Source: Bacteroidales bacterium UBA5507
Lineage (GTDB): Bacteria > Bacteroidota > Bacteroidia > Bacteroidales > Lentimicrobiaceae
Reading direction: 5' to 3'
NCBI GenBank assembly: GCA_002426195.1
Contig: DIOT01000027.1
Location: forward strand, 1 to 64,000
DNA: 64,000 nt
Part shown: one piece after another, positions 24,556 to 34,253 of the stretch
How the letters are laid out: the number at the start of each line of letters is the position of its first letter
Position numbering within the stretch: the stretch's first letter is position 1
Notes under the pieces: generated by a model
Seen by the model: only the letters and a program-made list of their open reading frames with translations
What the model was told of the DNA's origin: nothing
Databases searched by the model: none
Position numbers and translations under genes: made by a program

Positions 24556-25388
24556 GGTGTGAAAACCCACGTTGAAGAATAACCACATTCTTTTAAAGTT
24601 CTTAAAGCCTCTTCAAAAAAGAGGCTTATTTCATTTGGGGCGTGAGCATCACTGCTAAGTACAATTCCTACATTCAGTTTCCGTAACTCTTTAAGTATAT
24701 TCTTTCCCGGGAATAATGAACTGCTTCTCTTTTTGTAAAGACCACGTGTATTTATCTCAACAAGAAGATTTTTTTGTGCAATAAGCTCAGTTGACTCTTT
24801 CCAAAGATTTATATACCATGGTGACTCTTCATCGAACCACCTGCCTTGATTGTGCATTTTAATCTTGTCGAGATGTCCCACCAGATCAAACTGCTCAGTT
24901 TCTACCATTGTATTTATCTGATGCCAGTATGCGGTCACTGCTTTTTTAGCATCTCCACCAAATAGTAGGTTTAATCCGTTATCATAGGTTTCTCTCTTAG
25001 GACCATCTATAAACCAAAGGTGGTCAACATTGAACTCACCCTTATACTCCGGAGGTAAAATCAGGTGAACACTTCCAATTATATAATCGAGGCCGAGCCT
25101 GGTCTTCTGTAATTCAAAAGATTCTGTGATGCCGGTTATAAAATCTGATTCCAGGGCTTTATAGATATTAATGCAACCTTTGTATTTTTCCTTCAGGCTA
25201 TCTAACTCTGATACATAAAGTGATTCTTTTTCCTGTTGAAGGGCAAATGTGTTTTGGAATGGAAGTACTGAGTGTTCCGAAATGCCAATTCCTTCAAATT
25301 TCTGATTGATTGCTTCAATTATGTATTCTTCTATAGGCGAATTACCATCAGAATAGTTGGAATGAGTATGGAAATTATAGGGAACCAT
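24525..25388 (-). CDS. PHP-domain histidinol-phosphatase-like protein
   Basis: A 287-residue PHP-fold metallophosphoesterase. The first metal-binding motif is HTHSNYSDG (His7 and His9). Further metal ligands are in ISEHS, ESDF, GSVH, LVGHLDKIK and LSSDAHAP. Architecture and length match HisJ-type histidinol phosphatases, which dephosphorylate histidinol phosphate in histidine synthesis; no other his gene is nearby, so the substrate is uncertain. An in-frame TTG at 25400 lies upstream, but the ATG at 25388 is the natural start. It follows the U32 gene by 18 bp and is probably in its operon. Confidence 0.85.
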   Translation of the reverse strand: MVPYNFHTHSNYSDGNSPIEEYIIEAINQKFEGIGISEHSVLPFQNTFALQQEKESLYVSELDSLKEKYKGCINIYKALESDFITGITESFELQKTRLGLDYIIGSVHLILPPEYKGEFNVDHLWFIDGPKRETYDNGLNLLFGGDAKKAVTAYWHQINTMVETEQFDLVGHLDKIKMHNQGRWFDEESPWYINLWKESTELIAQKNLLVEINTRGLYKKRSSSLFPGKNILKELRKLNVGIVLSSDAHAPNEISLFFEEALRTLKECGYSSTWVFTPYGWTERSFS

Positions 25389-25406
25389 GTTATTTAACAA
25401 GAAAGG

Positions 25407-26678
25407 CTATTCAGCCTGTGTTTTAAATAGTTTATGGCCGGTGCTAACAACAATATACACCTTGTCACCACGTCTGAGTGTTTGATCAACAGGAATAGAA
25501 CAATACTCTCCTTTTACTGCTATCTCTGATATGTTATCATCAATCCTAAGCTCTTTTACACGTGACTCATAGGCTCCGGTTGTTGGCCCAATAACCAGAA
25601 TATTGTCTTCCACACTTAATGAATTGGTCTCAACTTTAATTTCAGCAACATTCAGCTTTGAGAAGAAGTTCATTACTTTGCCAATATATACCTTACGTGT
25701 AGTAGCCTGGGAGCCATATTTTTCAGACCATTCTCCCATCTTTTCTCCCAGATAATAGCCACCCCAGAATCCTCTGTTATAAACAGTTCTGAGCTGTTCA
25801 GTCCACTTTTCTATATTCTCACGGGAATAGTCATTATTAGCCCATGCTGCAACAGCATCATGATAAGTTCTTGTTACCGTCTTAACATATTCAGCTGAAC
25901 GACCACGACCTTCAATTTTCAGAACACTAACACCTGCGTCAAGCAGTCGGTCAAGGATTGGTATTGTCATTAAATCCTTGGGCGACATAATGTACTTGTT
26001 ATCAATTTCAAGCTCTAGCTGACTGTCGGCGTCTTTAACGGTATATGCTCTTCTGCAGGGTTGTAGGCATGCACCGCGGTTCGCTGAAGAGTTGAAGTTA
26101 TCGAGACTTAAATAACACTTACCAGAAACAGCCATGCACAAGGCACCATGAATGAATACTTCTATTCTTACAAGGTTTCCTGAAGGGCCAGTGATTTTCT
26201 GCTCCCGAATACCTTTAGTGATCGCTTCAATCTGTGAAACACTCAACTCTCTGGCAAGTACCATAACATCAGCATACCTGGAGAAGAATTTGACTGCGGA
26301 CAAGTTTGTAATGTTACACTGGGTGGAAATATGTATTTCAACCCCTAATTCATGCGCATATTCTAAAACTGCCAGATCAGACGCTATTATCGCGGTTACT
26401 CCGGTTTCTTTAGCAACCTTGACCATTTCCTTCATCTCTTCTGATTCGTTATCGTAGATGATGGTATTAAGTGTTAAATAGGACTTAATATTATGATCAT
26501 TGCAGATCTGAACGATTTGCTTAATTTCTTCGACGGAAAAATTACTTGATGAACGGGAACGCATATTTAAACGCCCGGCCCCAAAATAAACAGATCCTGC
26601 ACCTGCCTGTATAGCTGCTACAAGAGAGTCGAATGACCCTGCAGGTGACATAATCTCTATATTACTGAAGTCTTTCAT
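25407..26678 (-). CDS. Peptidase U32 family protein (TrhP/RlhA-like)
   Basis: A 423-residue protein with a U32 TIM-barrel core opening IEIMSPAGSFDSLVAAIQAGA and the family signature EVFIHGALCMAVSGKCYLS (around residue 165). Cysteines in NRGACLQPCRRAY probably help bind an iron-sulfur cluster. Despite the peptidase name, characterised relatives hydroxylate RNA: TrhP makes 5-hydroxyuridine in tRNA and RlhA modifies 23S rRNA. The C-terminal 80 residues form a small beta-barrel (VYIGKVMNFFSKLNVAEI). Which RNA is modified here cannot be decided from sequence. It is upstream of the PHP gene in the same direction. Confidence 0.9.
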   Translation of the reverse strand: MKDFSNIEIMSPAGSFDSLVAAIQAGAGSVYFGAGRLNMRSRSSSNFSVEEIKQIVQICNDHNIKSYLTLNTIIYDNESEEMKEMVKVAKETGVTAIIASDLAVLEYAHELGVEIHISTQCNITNLSAVKFFSRYADVMVLARELSVSQIEAITKGIREQKITGPSGNLVRIEVFIHGALCMAVSGKCYLSLDNFNSSANRGACLQPCRRAYTVKDADSQLELEIDNKYIMSPKDLMTIPILDRLLDAGVSVLKIEGRGRSAEYVKTVTRTYHDAVAAWANNDYSRENIEKWTEQLRTVYNRGFWGGYYLGEKMGEWSEKYGSQATTRKVYIGKVMNFFSKLNVAEIKVETNSLSVEDNILVIGPTTGAYESRVKELRIDDNISEIAVKGEYCSIPVDQTLRRGDKVYIVVSTGHKLFKTQAE

Positions 26679-26698
26679 CGTTTTATTAAGTGCTGTAA

Positions 26699-27760
26699 TT
26701 ATTTAACAATGCGGGCAAATGCCGGTTTTTTACCATCCTGATATATGGTTATAAAGTAAAATCCCGGGTTGAGTTTTTGTGAATTTACCTTTATTTGATC
26801 GCCTGATACTGAGTAATCAACTTCATATTCCCTTCCTGTAATGTCTCGTAGTTCAATAGAAAAGTCATAGGTGGAGAAGTAGCCGTTGTGTTCAATTATG
26901 CAAAAATCGACAGCTGGTACAGGATAAACGCGAAGGTTGCTTACAAACTCCTTGTCTTCAACTCCAACAGGCCCGCCCCAAATATATGAAACGTATTCAG
27001 GATGATCAATAAAAGGATTTCTGTTGCCCTGGATCTCATAAACTGCATTATTACGATCAATTTCCTTTTGACTGACAGGGTCGGCGAGATGCCATTCCTT
27101 CATCATTGCCAAAGCCCATGGTTTAAGCTGAGAACCATTAACCTGTGCACTTCCTGGCCATCCATTGTCTTCCTGATAATAACGCGTTGACATATAGAAG
27201 TAAGTACGGGCAAAGTCTCCTTTAAAAGCATCAATAGGTTCAAAAACGACACCTGAGTAGCCGGGATAGTTTGAATTTCCTAAGCGGCTACCATTCTCTG
27301 AGGCCCATGTTGCTGATCCTACTTCACCAAAAGGATAATTACTACGTCGTCCATTTACATAACCGTCAGTTGGGTATAAATGGAACAGGTCAGAGTACAT
27401 TGGTGGGCGGTCATCAAACCAACTCTTTGGCCACGAGTGTTCTCTATTGTAACAATCACCTTCACTATTATAATTACCGCACTGATCACCTGATGTAAAA
27501 TGGAAAATATAAGGAGGTGTTCCTCCTGGAATATCGCTATACATATCCCATACAGTGCCGTCAGGTTTTTTGTCGGTATTTTTAAAGTGTTCGTGCAGAG
27601 AATTGTAACTCTGCGACTGGTGGTTGTCTATGATAAGATGTAGTGCTGATTGTAGTTGAACTCCTGTTAATCCGGATGCTGAATTGTAGTAACCTGCCGG
27701 AGGTTGAGCCTTTACGAAGAGTATGCTTATTATTAAAGCAAGAGTGAATAAGTGTTTCAT
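26699..27760 (-). CDS. Secreted endonuclease I with T9SS sorting domain
   Basis: A 353-residue extracellular nuclease. The signal peptide is residues 1-18 (ISILFVKAQ). The endonuclease I (EndA/Vvn-like) domain spans about 30-255, with the catalytic His108 in NREHSWPKSWF and metal-site Asn/Glu in the same beta-beta-alpha-Me fold; DLFHLYPTDGYVN and NRRN-like segments follow. The C-terminal 75 residues (LRVYPVPAVDFCIIEH to FYFITIYQDGKKPAFARIVK) are a T9SS type A sorting domain. It probably degrades environmental DNA or RNA for nutrients. It lies 20 bp upstream of the U32 gene. Confidence 0.93.
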   Translation of the reverse strand: MKHLFTLALIISILFVKAQPPAGYYNSASGLTGVQLQSALHLIIDNHQSQSYNSLHEHFKNTDKKPDGTVWDMYSDIPGGTPPYIFHFTSGDQCGNYNSEGDCYNREHSWPKSWFDDRPPMYSDLFHLYPTDGYVNGRRSNYPFGEVGSATWASENGSRLGNSNYPGYSGVVFEPIDAFKGDFARTYFYMSTRYYQEDNGWPGSAQVNGSQLKPWALAMMKEWHLADPVSQKEIDRNNAVYEIQGNRNPFIDHPEYVSYIWGGPVGVEDKEFVSNLRVYPVPAVDFCIIEHNGYFSTYDFSIELRDITGREYEVDYSVSGDQIKVNSQKLNPGFYFITIYQDGKKPAFARIVK

Positions 27761-27765
27761 AGGAT

Positions 27766-28323
27766 TTAGAGAAAGTACGAAATGAAGAATTTTAAGGCGA
27801 TTAGTGCAATCAATAATGCTGCAATGATATTAATATATCTTACCACCGGTCTGAGCCCTAATTTAATAGCTAATATAATTGCAAGATAACCAAGTGCTAT
27901 AGTTAAAATGAATGTTAATACTACCGGGTAAAAAGGAGCTATCTTAAGAACACCCAGACTGATTCCTAAGAAGAATGTATTAAAGCTTCCTGCAACTGAA
28001 ACCAGAAGAATTGTCTTTAGATTATCTATAATGACAATACGTTCTTCGGGATGAAACCTGAGTACTTCAGTAAGCATCTTTAATCCGATTATAAACATTA
28101 GTGCATATGCCATAGTCATATAAAACATTGGAACATCAACCGAGGCAAGTGAACCAAGAAAGATTCCTCCTAAAAGAACAAGTGATTTAATTATTGCCAT
28201 AGCAAACGGCAATAGGTATGGAGGTTTTTGTTCCAGTTTGGAATGCACAGCTGTGCTGTACCACGAAGTGGCAAAACTTTCAGTTGTAAGTGCTAACAAT
28301 ATGATTATAAGACTAAAAGGCAC
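27766..28323 (-). CDS. MntP-like multi-pass membrane protein
   Basis: A 185-residue inner-membrane protein with six predicted helices in two repeats of three, resembling the manganese exporter MntP. The repeat-1 motif reads ALTTESFATSW and the repeat-2 motif SFNTFFLGISLGVL, where MntP has acidic residues followed by Ala-x-Ala-Val/Gly. The membrane Asp residues that MntP uses are replaced by Glu and Asn, so metal specificity may differ or be lost. The start is GTG. A TACCTTTG -7-like box (28350-28343) lies 20 bp upstream. It is divergent from pyk and 5 bp upstream of the endonuclease gene. Confidence 0.6.
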   Translation of the reverse strand: MPFSLIIILLALTTESFATSWYSTAVHSKLEQKPPYLLPFAMAIIKSLVLLGGIFLGSLASVDVPMFYMTMAYALMFIIGLKMLTEVLRFHPEERIVIIDNLKTILLVSVAGSFNTFFLGISLGVLKIAPFYPVVLTFILTIALGYLAIILAIKLGLRPVVRYINIIAALLIALIALKFFISYFL

Positions 28324-28402
28324 GGATTTTTAAATTGGATTGCAAAGGTATAATTTCTTTTCTTTTATAGCTTAATTTTACAAGCTAAATGCAAATTAGT
28401 GT

Positions 28403-29824
28403 ATGCGTAAGACAAAAATTGTAGCAACCTTAGGACCTTCATGCAACTCAGAGGAAAGTATTAAGAGGTTGATGTTGGCTGGTGTTAATATATTCAGGCT
28501 GAACTTCTCTCATGGACAACATGAGATACATGCAGCTGCTGTTGAGAATATTCATAAGTTAAATGAAGAACTTGACATGAATGCTGGCATTTTGGCTGAT
28601 TTATCCGGTCCCAAAATAAGGACCGGTGAAGTTAAAGATGGCAGTATGTTGCTTGTAGCCGGTGATTATATAAGCATAACATCGGAGAATGTAGTTTGCT
28701 CCGATGGGAAAATCTCAATTAACTATCCTCATTTTGCTGAGGATGTCAATCCGGGGGAGTATGTTCTTTTAGACGATGGAAAACTCCTGCTTCAGATAGT
28801 CAGGACTAATCATGTTAATGCAGCAGAGGCGAAAGTCATCCAAGGCGGTATATTGAGCTCACGCAAGGGTGTTAACCTCCCTGATACTACCTTGCGTTTA
28901 CCAAGCTTGAGTGAGAAGGATCTTAGTGACCTTGACTTCATAATGGGGCTTGATGTTCAATGGATAGCGCTCTCATTTGTCAGAAGTGCAAAAGATATTG
29001 TTGAATTGCGAGAAAAGATATTTCAATATGCTAAAGCTGATTATCCAAGGATTGTTGCTAAGATTGAAAAACCGGAAGCTGTTAAAAATGCTGAAGAGAT
29101 AATTAAAGAATCTGATGCAATAATGGTAGCAAGAGGAGATCTCGGGGTAGAGGTTCCTCTGGAAAAGCTTCCGGGGATTCAAAAACAGCTTATCAGGTTG
29201 GCTGTTGCAGAATCAAAGCCGGTAATTGTGGCAACTCAAATGATGGAAGGTATGATTGGTAGTTTCAGACCAACAAGAGCCGAAGTAAGTGATGTGGCAA
29301 ACGCTTTATTGGATGGTGCTGATGCTCTGATGTTGAGTGGTGAAACTTCAGTGGGAATGTACCCTGTAGAAACGGTTGACACAATGAACAGAATTATCCT
29401 GGATGCCGAAAAACTTAATGATCCATATTTTAGGGTTGGTCATAATCCATCTCCTATAGAGAGAATCATTTCTGATTCTATTATAATCTCTGCATGCGAT
29501 ATGGCTCAAAAAATTAATGCAACAGCTATCGTTGCCATGACACGAACCGGTTACTCTGCTTTTAAAATTTCAAGTTATAGGCCCAAAGCTGGCATTTTCA
29601 TATTTTCGAATGACAGGCATTTGCTTAAAACTCTTAGTCTTTTTTGGGGTGTCAGAGGTATCTATTTTGAGAATTTCTCGGATACTGATTCAGTAATGGG
29701 TCAAATGAGAGAGGTTTTGGTTGTTCGCCAATTAGTTGAAAGGGGTGACTATGTAATCAACATCTCGAGTATTCCAATAGGACAACCTGGAAAGACTAAT
29801 ATGCTTAAACTTAGCATAGCATAA
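28403..29824 (+). CDS. pyk: Pyruvate kinase
   Basis: Converts phosphoenolpyruvate and ADP to pyruvate and ATP in glycolysis. The 473-residue protein shows RKTKIVATLGPSCNS at the start, NFSHGQHE, the active-site segment IVAKIEKPEAVKNAEEI (catalytic Lys), MVARGDLGVEVP, the cation site QMMEGMI, and GADALMLSGETSVGMYPVE. The C-terminal regulatory domain (about 350-473) is present. Start ATG at 28403, single gene, convergent with comF with a 14-bp gap. Confidence 0.98.
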   Translation: MRKTKIVATLGPSCNSEESIKRLMLAGVNIFRLNFSHGQHEIHAAAVENIHKLNEELDMNAGILADLSGPKIRTGEVKDGSMLLVAGDYISITSENVVCSDGKISINYPHFAEDVNPGEYVLLDDGKLLLQIVRTNHVNAAEAKVIQGGILSSRKGVNLPDTTLRLPSLSEKDLSDLDFIMGLDVQWIALSFVRSAKDIVELREKIFQYAKADYPRIVAKIEKPEAVKNAEEIIKESDAIMVARGDLGVEVPLEKLPGIQKQLIRLAVAESKPVIVATQMMEGMIGSFRPTRAEVSDVANALLDGADALMLSGETSVGMYPVETVDTMNRIILDAEKLNDPYFRVGHNPSPIERIISDSIIISACDMAQKINATAIVAMTRTGYSAFKISSYRPKAGIFIFSNDRHLLKTLSLFWGVRGIYFENFSDTDSVMGQMREVLVVRQLVERGDYVINISSIPIGQPGKTNMLKLSIA

Positions 29825-29838
29825 TTATATCCGGAAAA

Positions 29839-30534
29839 TTAATGTATTGCACAGGCTAGTGAACATGCAGATATCCTGATGTTGGGAATTTGCATCAGAA
29901 TATGTCCTGCTGCTTCCATTGTTGAACCTGTTGTAATTACATCATCAACCAGCAATATATTTTTATTTTGAAGCAAACTGGAATCCTCGATATCAAAGAT
30001 TTCCTTTACATTTTCCCATCTGCTGAATCTTGATTTATGAGTTTGTGTCTCTGATGCATATTTTCTTACAAGTGTTGTTGTATTGACGGGAATTTGCATA
30101 GATTCTGCCAGACCATTAGCAAATATTTCTGCCTGATTATAACCTCGTAGTTGTTCCTTTTTTGGATGCAAGGGTATGGGGACAATATAATCAATATTTG
30201 AAAACAGAGGTGATTCCATGAGTTTCAAACCGTATTGTTTTCCAAGATATTCACCTATTTTTTTGAATCCTCCATACTTGAACTGATGAACTAAATGCTG
30301 AATCTTTCCACCTTTTGAGAAGTAATAATAAGAAGCGGCTGATTTGAAATCAATTTTACCGAGAAACTGATTCATTACCGGATTGTCATGATAGAGGTGG
30401 AAACCAGTCTCCGGAAGGCCTATTGAGCAATTTGTACAAAGTATTTCTTCATGTCGTAGGAGTGAATTTCCGCATGCAAAACATAGCCTCGGGAAGAATA
30501 GGGTTACAAAGTCATTTACACCTTGCTTGAACAT
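29839..30534 (-). CDS. ComF family protein (phosphoribosyltransferase fold)
   Basis: A 231-residue protein with an N-terminal zinc-finger-like segment (CFACGN and CTNCS) and a C-terminal PRTase domain. The signature is ILLVDDVITTGSTMEAAGHIL (binding motif for phosphoribosyl pyrophosphate). ComF/GntX proteins take part in DNA uptake in competent bacteria; in Bacteroidota the role is untested. The gene comes after a terminator that ends the long envelope operon, so it is probably transcribed separately. Confidence 0.9.
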   Translation of the reverse strand: MFKQGVNDFVTLFFPRLCFACGNSLLRHEEILCTNCSIGLPETGFHLYHDNPVMNQFLGKIDFKSAASYYYFSKGGKIQHLVHQFKYGGFKKIGEYLGKQYGLKLMESPLFSNIDYIVPIPLHPKKEQLRGYNQAEIFANGLAESMQIPVNTTTLVRKYASETQTHKSRFSRWENVKEIFDIEDSSLLQNKNILLVDDVITTGSTMEAAGHILMQIPNIRISACSLACAIH

Positions 30535-30562
30535 GCTTGTATATTCACTTTGAATTCTGAGT

Positions 30563-30590
30563 AAAAAAAAAGAGGCTATAAGCCTCTCTT
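30563..30590 (-). terminator. Intrinsic terminator after the PPIase gene
   Basis: AGCCTC (30581-30586) and GAGGCT (30572-30577) form a 6-bp stem with a 3-nt loop. On the minus strand it is followed by nine T residues (30571-30563). It lies between the isomerase stop and the comF start. Confidence 0.85.
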
Positions 30591-30606
30591 TTTCTTAAAT
30601 GTTTAT

Positions 30607-32733
30607 TTAGTAGAACATCAGTCTGTGATCTTCTATCTCGCTTCTTCTCTTAAGCGCTTCGTTGATTTCTCTTTGACTTCTGTTGCTGAATGTACTACTC
30701 ATTATTCTCTTCTCATTTGTATAATCGTCCTTTGGACTTGCAGCTACAACATTGTCAATTATTGCCATAAATATGCCCTGGTTTCCTTTTATCGGTTTTG
30801 ACATATCACCAGCTTTGAGAGTAAAGACGGTTCCTATAAACTCATCTTCTTTACCAAAGCCTGGTAAGCTTGAAGAACTCAGTGTTAATACTGCGGTATC
30901 AACAGCCATTTCAAGAGAGCTGTATTTGGTTTCCAGATCTGCCTTTGACTTTATTTGAGTATTTAGTTTTGTAATAAGTTGTTCTGCTTTCTTTTCACGT
31001 TTAACCAAAGGTTCAATAAATTCTTTTATCTGATCAAGGGTTGGATTGCCTTTTTCTCTTATTTCTGTAAGAATTGCGATAACATAACGTCCTTCCAGAT
31101 CAAACACCTGTGAAACATCACCAATTTCTCTTTTTTCATCAAACGCCCATCTAACAACTTCTCTGGCATTTGCTAGTCCTGGAAGTGAATTCTGTTCAAC
31201 AGAAATACGTTCAGCCTCACGCTTTGATATTTTCTGTTCTTCAACGAGTTTATCAAAACTTTCCTGGTCTTTAGCTTTTGAAGCAAACTGGCTAGCTTGT
31301 GTATATATGTCCTGCATTGTGCGGGAACTTGCTTCGATAGCTCTTTTAACAAAAGCAACTCTTACTTTTTTTGTTGGAGTTGTTTTACCTGTTATTCTAA
31401 TTACATGGAAACCGAATTGAGATTCGACTATTGTAACATCACCAACTTTTCCCTCAAGTACAGCTTTGTTAAATGGGGCAACCATAGCACCATCATTAAA
31501 CCAGTTTAAATCGCCCTTTGTTGCAGCTGAAGCTTTGTCATCATTAACAGGAGAACCTGCTATTTCTTCAAATTTAGCAACGTTGCTCTTAACCAAATTG
31601 TAGATACTGTCAGCCTTTGCCTTTGCCTGTGATTTGTTAAGTTTAGTCTCCGGGTTAACATTGGTACCGGCATAACTTATAAGGATGTGGCTAGCTCTAA
31701 GAGAGTCAGGTCTTGTTTGGACATCAACAAGTCGAGCCATTTGGTACATATTGCTTTCAACAAATGGTCCGAATGTTGCTCCAATTGGTGAATTGAACAT
31801 TGCAGAGTCAACCTGATAAGACAGAGTACCCTTTTTATACCAGGTACTGTCATATCTGTCATCTGAATTTGAGGTTACAAAATCTTTAATATTGGTTGCT
31901 GAAGCAAATTCAGAATAGAGTTGATTTACTTCTTTATTAATGTTTTCTCTATCGGTAGCTGAAGGGACAACGTCAAAAGCCACGTATTCTATGTCTCTAC
32001 CTGCTTCCTGATGATATCTGAATTTATTCTCGTTATAATATTTTTCGAAATCGGCATCAGTTACTTGAACAAGAGAATCTGCAATAGTTCTGTATGGTAA
32101 GCTAAAGAATCTAACGGTAGCTGTTGTGCTGCGATTATTATATTCACGTTCAGCAAATGCTTTAGGAATGTAATATGCCTTAGCTATAAGATTACGATAT
32201 TTAGTATTAAGTCTGTCTTCCTTAATTGCTTTTTCAATTGAAAGATAACGTTGCCTCATTTGAGGGTCAACCTGATCCAGGTTTTGGAGAAAATTCGTAA
32301 CACTTGTAGGATCAAACTGTCCAGTTTGAGGGTCTGTGAAGCTCTGTCTGATATATGGATGTGGATTTTTCCCTCTGATAAAGTCATCAAGCTCTTCAAC
32401 GGAAACAGTCATACCCAGTTTTTCAACCTGTTCTTCCAGCAAAGTTTCTGCAACCAATTGCTCCCATGTTTGTTGTCTGACCTGGAATTGTTCTTCTTGC
32501 GTAAGATTTTCCTTGCCTGAATTAAGGCGTTGATTTTCAAGGTTCTGATCAACTAAATTATTGAAATCTGTTGCCAGGATTTTATCACCATTAATCTCTC
32601 CAATTAGGTTAACCCGTCCTCTTCCCGGATTTCTGTTTGAAAGGAAGTCGCCAAGTATAAATGCAGCGAGTGCAACACCAATAATTATGACAAGTAGTCC
32701 TGAACGTTTCCGAATATCTCCGATTAATGCCAT
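30607..32733 (-). CDS. Membrane-anchored PpiD/SurA-like peptidyl-prolyl isomerase
   Basis: A 708-residue periplasmic folding factor. A single N-terminal membrane anchor (about 10-31, SGLLVIIIGVALAAFILGDF) is followed by a SurA/PpiD N-domain with helices. One parvulin (rotamase) domain lies at about 339-450, with RASHILISYAG and SQFGFHVIRITGK. A long C-terminal chaperone region follows. Length and layout match PpiD-like proteins of Bacteroidota. It probably helps outer-membrane proteins cross the periplasm, fitting its place after lptC and OMP genes. A TAAATTTG box at 32769-32762 suggests a local promoter. Confidence 0.92.
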   Translation of the reverse strand: MALIGDIRKRSGLLVIIIGVALAAFILGDFLSNRNPGRGRVNLIGEINGDKILATDFNNLVDQNLENQRLNSGKENLTQEEQFQVRQQTWEQLVAETLLEEQVEKLGMTVSVEELDDFIRGKNPHPYIRQSFTDPQTGQFDPTSVTNFLQNLDQVDPQMRQRYLSIEKAIKEDRLNTKYRNLIAKAYYIPKAFAEREYNNRSTTATVRFFSLPYRTIADSLVQVTDADFEKYYNENKFRYHQEAGRDIEYVAFDVVPSATDRENINKEVNQLYSEFASATNIKDFVTSNSDDRYDSTWYKKGTLSYQVDSAMFNSPIGATFGPFVESNMYQMARLVDVQTRPDSLRASHILISYAGTNVNPETKLNKSQAKAKADSIYNLVKSNVAKFEEIAGSPVNDDKASAATKGDLNWFNDGAMVAPFNKAVLEGKVGDVTIVESQFGFHVIRITGKTTPTKKVRVAFVKRAIEASSRTMQDIYTQASQFASKAKDQESFDKLVEEQKISKREAERISVEQNSLPGLANAREVVRWAFDEKREIGDVSQVFDLEGRYVIAILTEIREKGNPTLDQIKEFIEPLVKREKKAEQLITKLNTQIKSKADLETKYSSLEMAVDTAVLTLSSSSLPGFGKEDEFIGTVFTLKAGDMSKPIKGNQGIFMAIIDNVVAASPKDDYTNEKRIMSSTFSNRSQREINEALKRRSEIEDHRLMFY

Positions 32734-32844
32734 TTGTTATATTTTTATTTAAAATAGGGTGCAAATTTACAATAAAAGTGGTATGATAAAAATAATTTTA
32801 CCCCGAGACCTATATTTTTGTAAATAAAGGTGATACGAGTTATT

Positions 32845-34173
32845 TTATTTTATACCCCTTATTGTAGTGTTTTCATTAATCCAACATCCCACAGTATATG
32901 ATCCTCCTTCCTTATAGTCTCTGAAAAAGAGATCGGAAGTTGCAGGAAAGTATCTACTGTATTGTCCGATCTTTTCATTTGCTTCTTGCTCAACTGAAGG
33001 ATCAACGGACTTAGCTTTGTAATATTTATCGACTGCAGCCCAAAAAACGGTTTTACCACCCATATCATCATCTCCACATGAAGATGCGCTTGCAGCATAA
33101 AGATCTCCAATTAGCATATAGGCTTTACCCTCTGAAGGATTTATCTGCAGTATTCTGTTTGCTGCACTTCGGGCTTGTGAATAGTTCCTGTTGTTTGTAT
33201 GAATTGAGGCTAATATATATAGTGCTTTAACCTGATCTTCGGGCACAGTATATAAATCAGCTGCCTGACTCATATATTCGGCTGCTTTTGAGAGCATATT
33301 GTTTGAAATTGACAAGCGTCCCATAAGATATGCTGATTGGGCACTTGGTTCCAATTTATGAAGTTTTTCGGTTGCTCTGAAAAAAAGATCACCCTCTTGG
33401 GTGCACTCTCTTCTGTCGAGGATGGATGTTATATTTTTTAGCACATTTACATCTTCAGAATTTTCAGCAAACTTTTTTTCATAGATTTTTACCAGGTCTG
33501 AGCAGGTTGCATGTGGTTGAATAAGTAATTCAAGATTGGCTTTAACATTCATCCAGTTGGCCAGTTCCTTTTCGTTTCCTGCAGCTGTTGAAATATTATT
33601 TTCTGTTATTGTTGCTGCTTTATCGTAAGCATCAAATATTTCACTTTTTTCAATTTTATTGTTGTTTGCAAGTTGAATTGCAGTGCTTAAGTAGTAAGTA
33701 ACAACTGCTCCTTCAGCTTCATTTCCTTGTAATTCAATCGATTTGCCGAACAATTTATATGCTGTTTCCAGATCCCCGGGCATATAATTCATAGCATCTA
33801 TTGCCTTTCTGCCTAAGACATAGCCCTCTTTACCGTGGTATTTAATCCTTTGATCGTAAACCATCATTAACGTGTCGACCAATTTACTCTTTAATTCAGG
33901 ATCCTGAGTTTCATCAATTTGAGAACTAATGATTTTAGTACCGTCGATATATATATTTTGCGAAGATGACGGGCAATTTTGGAAAACCCACCTCCAATGT
34001 GGCAGGGCGTAACTGTATAGCTTAATTTTATGGTATTCGCGATATAATGACAGTTGTTCCTGGCATTTGGCGTTATCAATAGAGGATGAGTTACCAGAAG
34101 TATCATTGCTTACCTGAGCACTTACACTAGTGATGGATAAAAGGGCTATAGCCACCAGTAAAGGAATATTCAT
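32845..34173 (-). CDS. Exported TPR-repeat protein, downstream paralogue
   Basis: A 442-residue exported protein with a signal peptide (MNIPLLVAIALLSITSVSAQ) and about eight TPR-like helical pairs, for example KALYILASIHTNNRNYSQAR and AYMLIGDLYAA. Its C-terminus ends YTVGCWINENTTIRGIK. It is a close paralogue of the gene at 36162-37541: both share YRE-Y, the P-HWRW-F-NCP-SSQN-YIDG block and the GCWIN-TT tail. I set the start at ATG 34173; an in-frame TTG at 34206 overlaps the -7-like TAATTTTG (34211-34204). Probably a scaffold in envelope biogenesis; function unknown. Confidence 0.85.
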   Translation of the reverse strand: MNIPLLVAIALLSITSVSAQVSNDTSGNSSSIDNAKCQEQLSLYREYHKIKLYSYALPHWRWVFQNCPSSSQNIYIDGTKIISSQIDETQDPELKSKLVDTLMMVYDQRIKYHGKEGYVLGRKAIDAMNYMPGDLETAYKLFGKSIELQGNEAEGAVVTYYLSTAIQLANNNKIEKSEIFDAYDKAATITENNISTAAGNEKELANWMNVKANLELLIQPHATCSDLVKIYEKKFAENSEDVNVLKNITSILDRRECTQEGDLFFRATEKLHKLEPSAQSAYLMGRLSISNNMLSKAAEYMSQAADLYTVPEDQVKALYILASIHTNNRNYSQARSAANRILQINPSEGKAYMLIGDLYAASASSCGDDDMGGKTVFWAAVDKYYKAKSVDPSVEQEANEKIGQYSRYFPATSDLFFRDYKEGGSYTVGCWINENTTIRGIK

Positions 34174-34253
34174 ACTGTTAAAATTATGATTGTTAACAAG
34201 AGGCAAAATTATGGATTTTTTATAAAAGGAAATTATTTTTCAGGCGATTAACC

